24,179 nt of DNA from Candidatus Bathyarchaeota archaeon RBG_13_60_20 (GTDB lineage: Archaea; Thermoproteota; Bathyarchaeia; TCS64). Below, piece by piece: positions 21,322-24,179 of the stretch. The translations under genes and the position numbers were made by a program. Under the pieces are notes generated by a model. That model worked only from the letters and a program-made list of their open reading frames with translations. It was not told the origin of the DNA and ran no database searches. Every line of letters begins with the position of its first letter. Position 1 is the stretch's first letter. The stretch spans positions 1-24,179 of the forward strand of contig MEZG01000086.1 of NCBI GenBank assembly GCA_001775965.1. Direction: 5' to 3'.

Positions 21322-22599
21322 TTGGGTCAGACAGGCGGAGATCTCTCCCTCAGGCAGCTCATGAAGGGCAACATACTGGTCCTCACGGTGAGCCGCGTAA
21401 TCTGGAGCATGAGCATGAGTATCGTGTTCCCGTACCAGTCGTTGTTCATACAGGCGCTTGGCGGGAGCAAACCCATGATCGGGCTTCTGACGGCGTTGGG
21501 GAGCGCGGCGGGCATGATCTTCTACCCTCTGGGAGGGTACCTCGCCGACAAGTCGGGGAGGGCCAAGCTGGTGGGGTACGCCACCCTGCTATACGCCCTG
21601 AGCTTCGGCGTCTTCGTGATGGCCCCGACCTGGGAGTGGCTGGCCGTAGCCATATCCGTCCAGCAGCTGGTCCTCTTCTACATGCCGGCGCTCAACGCCA
21701 TCATGGCTGACAGCATCCCGCCCGGGGCTAGGGGCAGGATACTGAGCCTCACAATTGCCATACCTGAGGCCGTCAGGATACTGTCGCCCTTCGTGGGGGG
21801 CTGGCTCATCGAGGAGTACACGCTGGTCCCAGCAATGAGGATGGGGTACGCGCTAAGCCTGATTATGGCTCTCCTAGTTGCCGCAATGAGGATAAGGTAC
21901 CTACGGGAGACATTGGAGAAGCAGGAGTTCCAATGGGACATCCCCCGGATATTCAGGGAGAGCTACAGCAACGTATGGGAGAGCCTTAAGTGGATACTGT
22001 CCAATATGAGGGGTTACAGCGTCATAGCCATGATGCTCATATTCATAGCCAGCCTCGTTCAGCCCTTCTGGGTAGTCTACGCCACCGAGATAACCGGGCT
22101 GACACCCTTACAGTGGGGGCAGCTCAGCCTCGTGGCGGGGCTGGCCAAGGTGGCCATCAGTCTTCTCGTCGGCAGCATCGTGGACAGGTTCGGTCCGAGG
22201 AGGTGCATGGCGCTAAGCCTCCTCATAGGGGCCCCCGCCATGCTGGCGTTTCCCTACGCCAGGGGCTTCATGTGGACCACCGTGGTCTACATCGTGCTGG
22301 TGCTGGGCAACGCCTTCATATGGATCAGCAGTGGCGTCTACCTGGCCAACACAATACCAAGGGCCGTGAGGGGCAGGATCATGGCCGGCCTGGGTCAGGG
22401 CGTCAGCCTTGGCGTCAGCGGGGGCGGCTACGCCCAGGGGTTCATACTGTTCATCCCCGCGATGGTGGGGAGCGTCGTGAGCGGCTTCATCTACGAGGCG
22501 AACCCGGTGTACCCGTGGTACCTGAACGTGGCCGTGATGACCCTCTGCTTAGTCATGGTGCTGAGGCTCATGAGGGAGCAAGACAGCGCCGAGGTGTAA
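21322..22599 (+). CDS. Major facilitator superfamily transporter
   Basis: This 425-residue integral membrane protein has about twelve hydrophobic helices in two halves of six. The MFS loop signature after helix 2 is visible as GGYLADKSGRAKLVGYA (G-x-x-x-D-x-x-G-R), with a partial counterpart in the second half (VGSIVDRFGPRRCMALS). PGARGRILSLTIAIPEAVR and PRAVRGRIMAGLGQGVSLG are the loops after helices 4 and 10. The cytoplasmic linker (about 185-220) is charged. The TTG at 21322 is taken as start; ATG at 21361 is an alternative that still precedes helix 1. Substrate specificity cannot be predicted. It is followed at short distance by eL38 but with no functional link evident. Confidence 0.9.
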   Translation: MGQTGGDLSLRQLMKGNILVLTVSRVIWSMSMSIVFPYQSLFIQALGGSKPMIGLLTALGSAAGMIFYPLGGYLADKSGRAKLVGYATLLYALSFGVFVMAPTWEWLAVAISVQQLVLFYMPALNAIMADSIPPGARGRILSLTIAIPEAVRILSPFVGGWLIEEYTLVPAMRMGYALSLIMALLVAAMRIRYLRETLEKQEFQWDIPRIFRESYSNVWESLKWILSNMRGYSVIAMMLIFIASLVQPFWVVYATEITGLTPLQWGQLSLVAGLAKVAISLLVGSIVDRFGPRRCMALSLLIGAPAMLAFPYARGFMWTTVVYIVLVLGNAFIWISSGVYLANTIPRAVRGRIMAGLGQGVSLGVSGGGYAQGFILFIPAMVGSVVSGFIYEANPVYPWYLNVAVMTLCLVMVLRLMREQDSAEV

Positions 22600-22652
22600 A
22601 CGAAACCATTAAAACCAAGCACTCAGTCTCTTCTGGACGCGGAGATAAAACG

Positions 22653-22847
22653 ATGCCCATCGAAGTGAAGGACAAGGAGGAGTTCGTCGAGCTCTCTAAG
22701 AACGCCTCCGAGTGCAAGGTCAAGAAGAACAAGGACGGCACCAAGCTCAAGTTAAGGTCGGGGAGATATATGTACACCCTCAAGCTGGAGTCTGCGGAGG
22801 CGGAGGAGTTCTTACCCAAGCTAGGGTGCCCCACCGTCCAGATATAG
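22653..22847 (+). CDS. rpl38e: Large ribosomal subunit protein eL38
   Basis: This 64-residue protein matches eL38: MPIEVKDKEEFVELSKNA at the start, then KKNKDGTKLKLRSGRYMYTLKLES with the family's 'K-x-K-x-R-x-x-R-Y-x-Y-T-L' core, and a short C-terminal strand. eL38 binds large-subunit rRNA and is found in eukaryotes and only part of the archaea, mostly in the TACK group, which supports the proposed lineage. ATG at 22653 follows a GCGGAGATAAAACG stretch in which GGAG may act as a ribosome-binding site. It is 53 bases after the MFS stop. Confidence 0.9.
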   Translation: MPIEVKDKEEFVELSKNASECKVKKNKDGTKLKLRSGRYMYTLKLESAEAEEFLPKLGCPTVQI

Positions 22848-22927
22848 CGCCGGCTACTGTTCCTTTAATCAGGTTCTAGTATAACTGGGATAGTTGAATG
22901 AAAAATATTGAAAAGAGGTAAACCTGT

Positions 22928-23179
22928 TTACTTCTTTTCAAGGTAGGCTATGTTGTTGACAACCGAGACCTCGATCTTGTTCTGTATGTCTCTGGCGTCT
23001 ATCCTCTTCTTAAGCTGTGTTCTCAGGTAGTTGGCATCTTTCCCTGGCACATCAACCTTCACGAGGTCGTGACTGCTCTTTAGGAAGCTGTCGATAATAG
23101 GGTCGTACTTACTTCCTTTCCTGTATTTTCTTGAAGGCTTTTTCTCTACCGGCTTTAAATCGAACTTGACGTCACTCAT
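22928..23179 (-). CDS. Small conserved-looking archaeal protein of unknown function
   Basis: This 83-residue basic protein has a lysine/arginine-rich N-terminal third (KPVEKKPSRKYRKGSKYDP) and a compact alpha/beta C-terminal part (IIDSFLKSSHDLVKVDV, NYLRTQLKKRIDARDI, IEVSVVNNIAYLEKK). The C-terminal pattern resembles short hypothetical proteins I associate with Nitrososphaeria and related archaea, but I cannot give a family name. It could bind nucleic acid through its basic tail; that is inference only. The start is ATG at 23179, with a strong TATA box 30-41 bases upstream. Its codons are more A+T-rich than those of its neighbours, consistent with a highly expressed or recently acquired gene. 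Confidence 0.6.
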   Translation of the reverse strand: MSDVKFDLKPVEKKPSRKYRKGSKYDPIIDSFLKSSHDLVKVDVPGKDANYLRTQLKKRIDARDIQNKIEVSVVNNIAYLEKK

Positions 23180-23208
23180 TTCATTCGCCTGATTATCATA
23201 GTATTTTC

Positions 23209-23220
23209 TATATTTATATA
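23209..23220 (-). promoter_or_regulatory. TATA box of the small basic protein gene
   Basis: TATATAAATATA on the minus strand, 30-41 bases before the ATG at 23179, within an A+T-rich intergenic stretch (23180-23339) that otherwise shows nothing I can identify. Confidence 0.6.
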
Positions 23221-23339
23221 AGTTATCATTGATGGGTTGTAGATCGTGGTTACTCTACGGTGTTGAGGATGGGGGATCAATCACATTTTCATAATGAGTG
23301 TTTACTTGGTGTATTCCTAATACGAGGATAGAAAATAGG

Positions 23340-24179
23340 CTAGAGGCAGACTCTCTTCACGAGCTCCTTGAAGGCCGAGACGCCCCTGTCGAGCTGGTCG
23401 AGGGCGATGTACTCGTCGGGGGTGTGGGCCTGATCTATGCTTCCCGGGCCGCAGATGACTGTGGGTATCCCCGCCCGGGTGTACTCCACGGCCTCGGTGT
23501 AGTAGGGGGCCCCCACGGGCTCGGTGCCCAGGATGTCCCTGAGGGTCCTCACGACGGCGCTGTCCAGGGGCACGTCCAGGGGCTCGCTGGCCCTGTGGCT
23601 GAGCACCTCGGCCTTGAACTGGGGGTCCACGGCGCCGAGTCGCTCGATGATGTCTGTGAGCCACCTCCTCGAGACGGCCGGGTCGCCGTGGGCGGGGATG
23701 AGCCTCATGTTGATGGTCAGCCTTGCCTGGTCGGGGATGATGTTGGCCTTGAAGCCCCCCGTCATCATGGTGCACTCGACGGTTGAGGGCCCGAGCAGCG
23801 GGTGCCTCGTCTTGTCGAGCTCGGCCTGCAGCCCGCGCAGGGCTACGAGGAAGTCGGCTGCCTTCTGGTTGGCGTTGACGCCCAGCTCGGGGCGGCTGCT
23901 GTGGGCCGCCCGCCCGTGCACGAGGACCTCTGCTCCGCCGCCGCCCTTGTGGACGGGAATGATCTCCATCATGCTCGGCTCGGGTATGACGCCGAACGTT
24001 GCGTCGTCTCTGGTGACCAGTTTGTCGCTGACGACGCGGGTGACGTACCATCCGCCCGTGTCCTCGCCGGCCGTGAAGGCCACGGTGAGCTGCCTCTTCA
24101 GCGGCTCCTTGGCGAGCTCCTTGACGGCCTGGAGTATGCAGGCGTCCGGGCCCTTCATGTCGCAGGCGCCCCTGCCGTA
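23340..24179 (-). CDS. M20 family deacylase (ArgE/DapE-like), N-terminus beyond the right edge
   Basis: The 279 C-terminal residues of an M20 metallopeptidase are encoded here. The first residues in view, YGRGACDMKGPDA, contain the bridging Asp of the 'GRGxxDMKG' motif, so roughly the first 90-100 residues (including the first histidine ligand) lie outside. The catalytic GED pair is in FTAGEDTGG. The dimerisation domain starts near GRAAHSSRPELGVNAN (the conserved histidine), and the last ligand is the histidine in DQAHTPDEYI. This pattern fits acetylornithine deacetylase / succinyl-diaminopimelate desuccinylase and relatives, including LysK-type enzymes of archaeal lysine and ornithine synthesis, but the substrate cannot be resolved. 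It is not closely related to the two AbgB-like M20D genes. Confidence 0.85.
   Translation of the reverse strand, partial: YGRGACDMKGPDACILQAVKELAKEPLKRQLTVAFTAGEDTGGWYVTRVVSDKLVTRDDATFGVIPEPSMMEIIPVHKGGGGAEVLVHGRAAHSSRPELGVNANQKAADFLVALRGLQAELDKTRHPLLGPSTVECTMMTGGFKANIIPDQARLTINMRLIPAHGDPAVSRRWLTDIIERLGAVDPQFKAEVLSHRASEPLDVPLDSAVVRTLRDILGTEPVGAPYYTEAVEYTRAGIPTVICGPGSIDQAHTPDEYIALDQLDRGVSAFKELVKRVCL

Overview
The window is chromosomal DNA from an archaeon, most likely a thermophilic member of the TACK group (Thermoproteota sensu lato). It carries aIF2-beta, the archaeal nascent-polypeptide-associated complex protein, MBF1, an Sm/Lsm protein, an archaeosine tRNA-guanine transglycosylase split into two genes, ribosomal protein eL38, an archaeal CPSF-type nuclease and F420-dependent methylene-H4MPT dehydrogenase. 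Base composition is G+C-rich, arginine is mostly AGG/AGA and isoleucine often ATA. Many genes have an archaeal TATA box about 25-40 bases before a GTG, TTG or ATG start, often with no Shine-Dalgarno site. The exact class (Bathyarchaeia, Nitrososphaeria-like, Korarchaeia or other) cannot be fixed from this sequence.

Layout. 1-612 (-): N-terminal part of an AbgB-like M20 amidohydrolase, with a striking array of GGTACC-centred palindromes upstream (694-860). 881-2028 (-): a DUF1844 protein and a purine phosphoribosyltransferase, divergent from a zinc-ribbon membrane protein (2156-2962). 3045-5062 (+): aIF2-beta, DUF424 and S-adenosylhomocysteine hydrolase, convergent with 5059-6721 (-), a beta-CASP nuclease and NAC. 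6777-8926 (-): a two-gene cassette of lower G+C, with an HTH regulator under a perfect 20-bp palindrome and a membrane-anchored beta-helix-like surface protein. 9008-9184 (-): a pseudogene scar in which the start of NAC is joined to an internal piece of folD. 9282-10112 (-): a UPF0175/DUF3368 toxin-antitoxin pair with a 27-bp palindromic operator. 10189-12706 (-): the tetrahydrofolate one-carbon genes folD and fhs. 12765-14378 (-): a second AbgB-like amidohydrolase with an altered metal site, divergent from mtd (14566-15405, +); two more GGTACC palindromes lie between them.

15407-19798 is mostly informational: a C2-PUA protein of archaeosine TGT (-), then MBF1, an AK6-type kinase, a DUF1922 zinc ribbon, an Lsm protein, a GIY-YIG-like protein and catalytic archaeosine TGT (+). 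20008-22847 (+) holds an aCPSF2-like nuclease, an MFS transporter and eL38. The right end (-) has a small conserved-looking protein and a truncated ArgE/DapE-type M20 deacylase.

Themes. One-carbon metabolism is concentrated here: formate activation and methylene interconversion on tetrahydrofolate (fhs, folD), the F420/H4MPT enzyme Mtd, and AhcY of the methyl cycle. Two AbgB-like hydrolases, of the family that cleaves p-aminobenzoyl-glutamate, share a palindromic control element found nowhere else in the window; one sits directly between the H4F and H4MPT genes. This shared element, the NAC::folD scar and the regulator/surface-protein cassette are the main novel observations.
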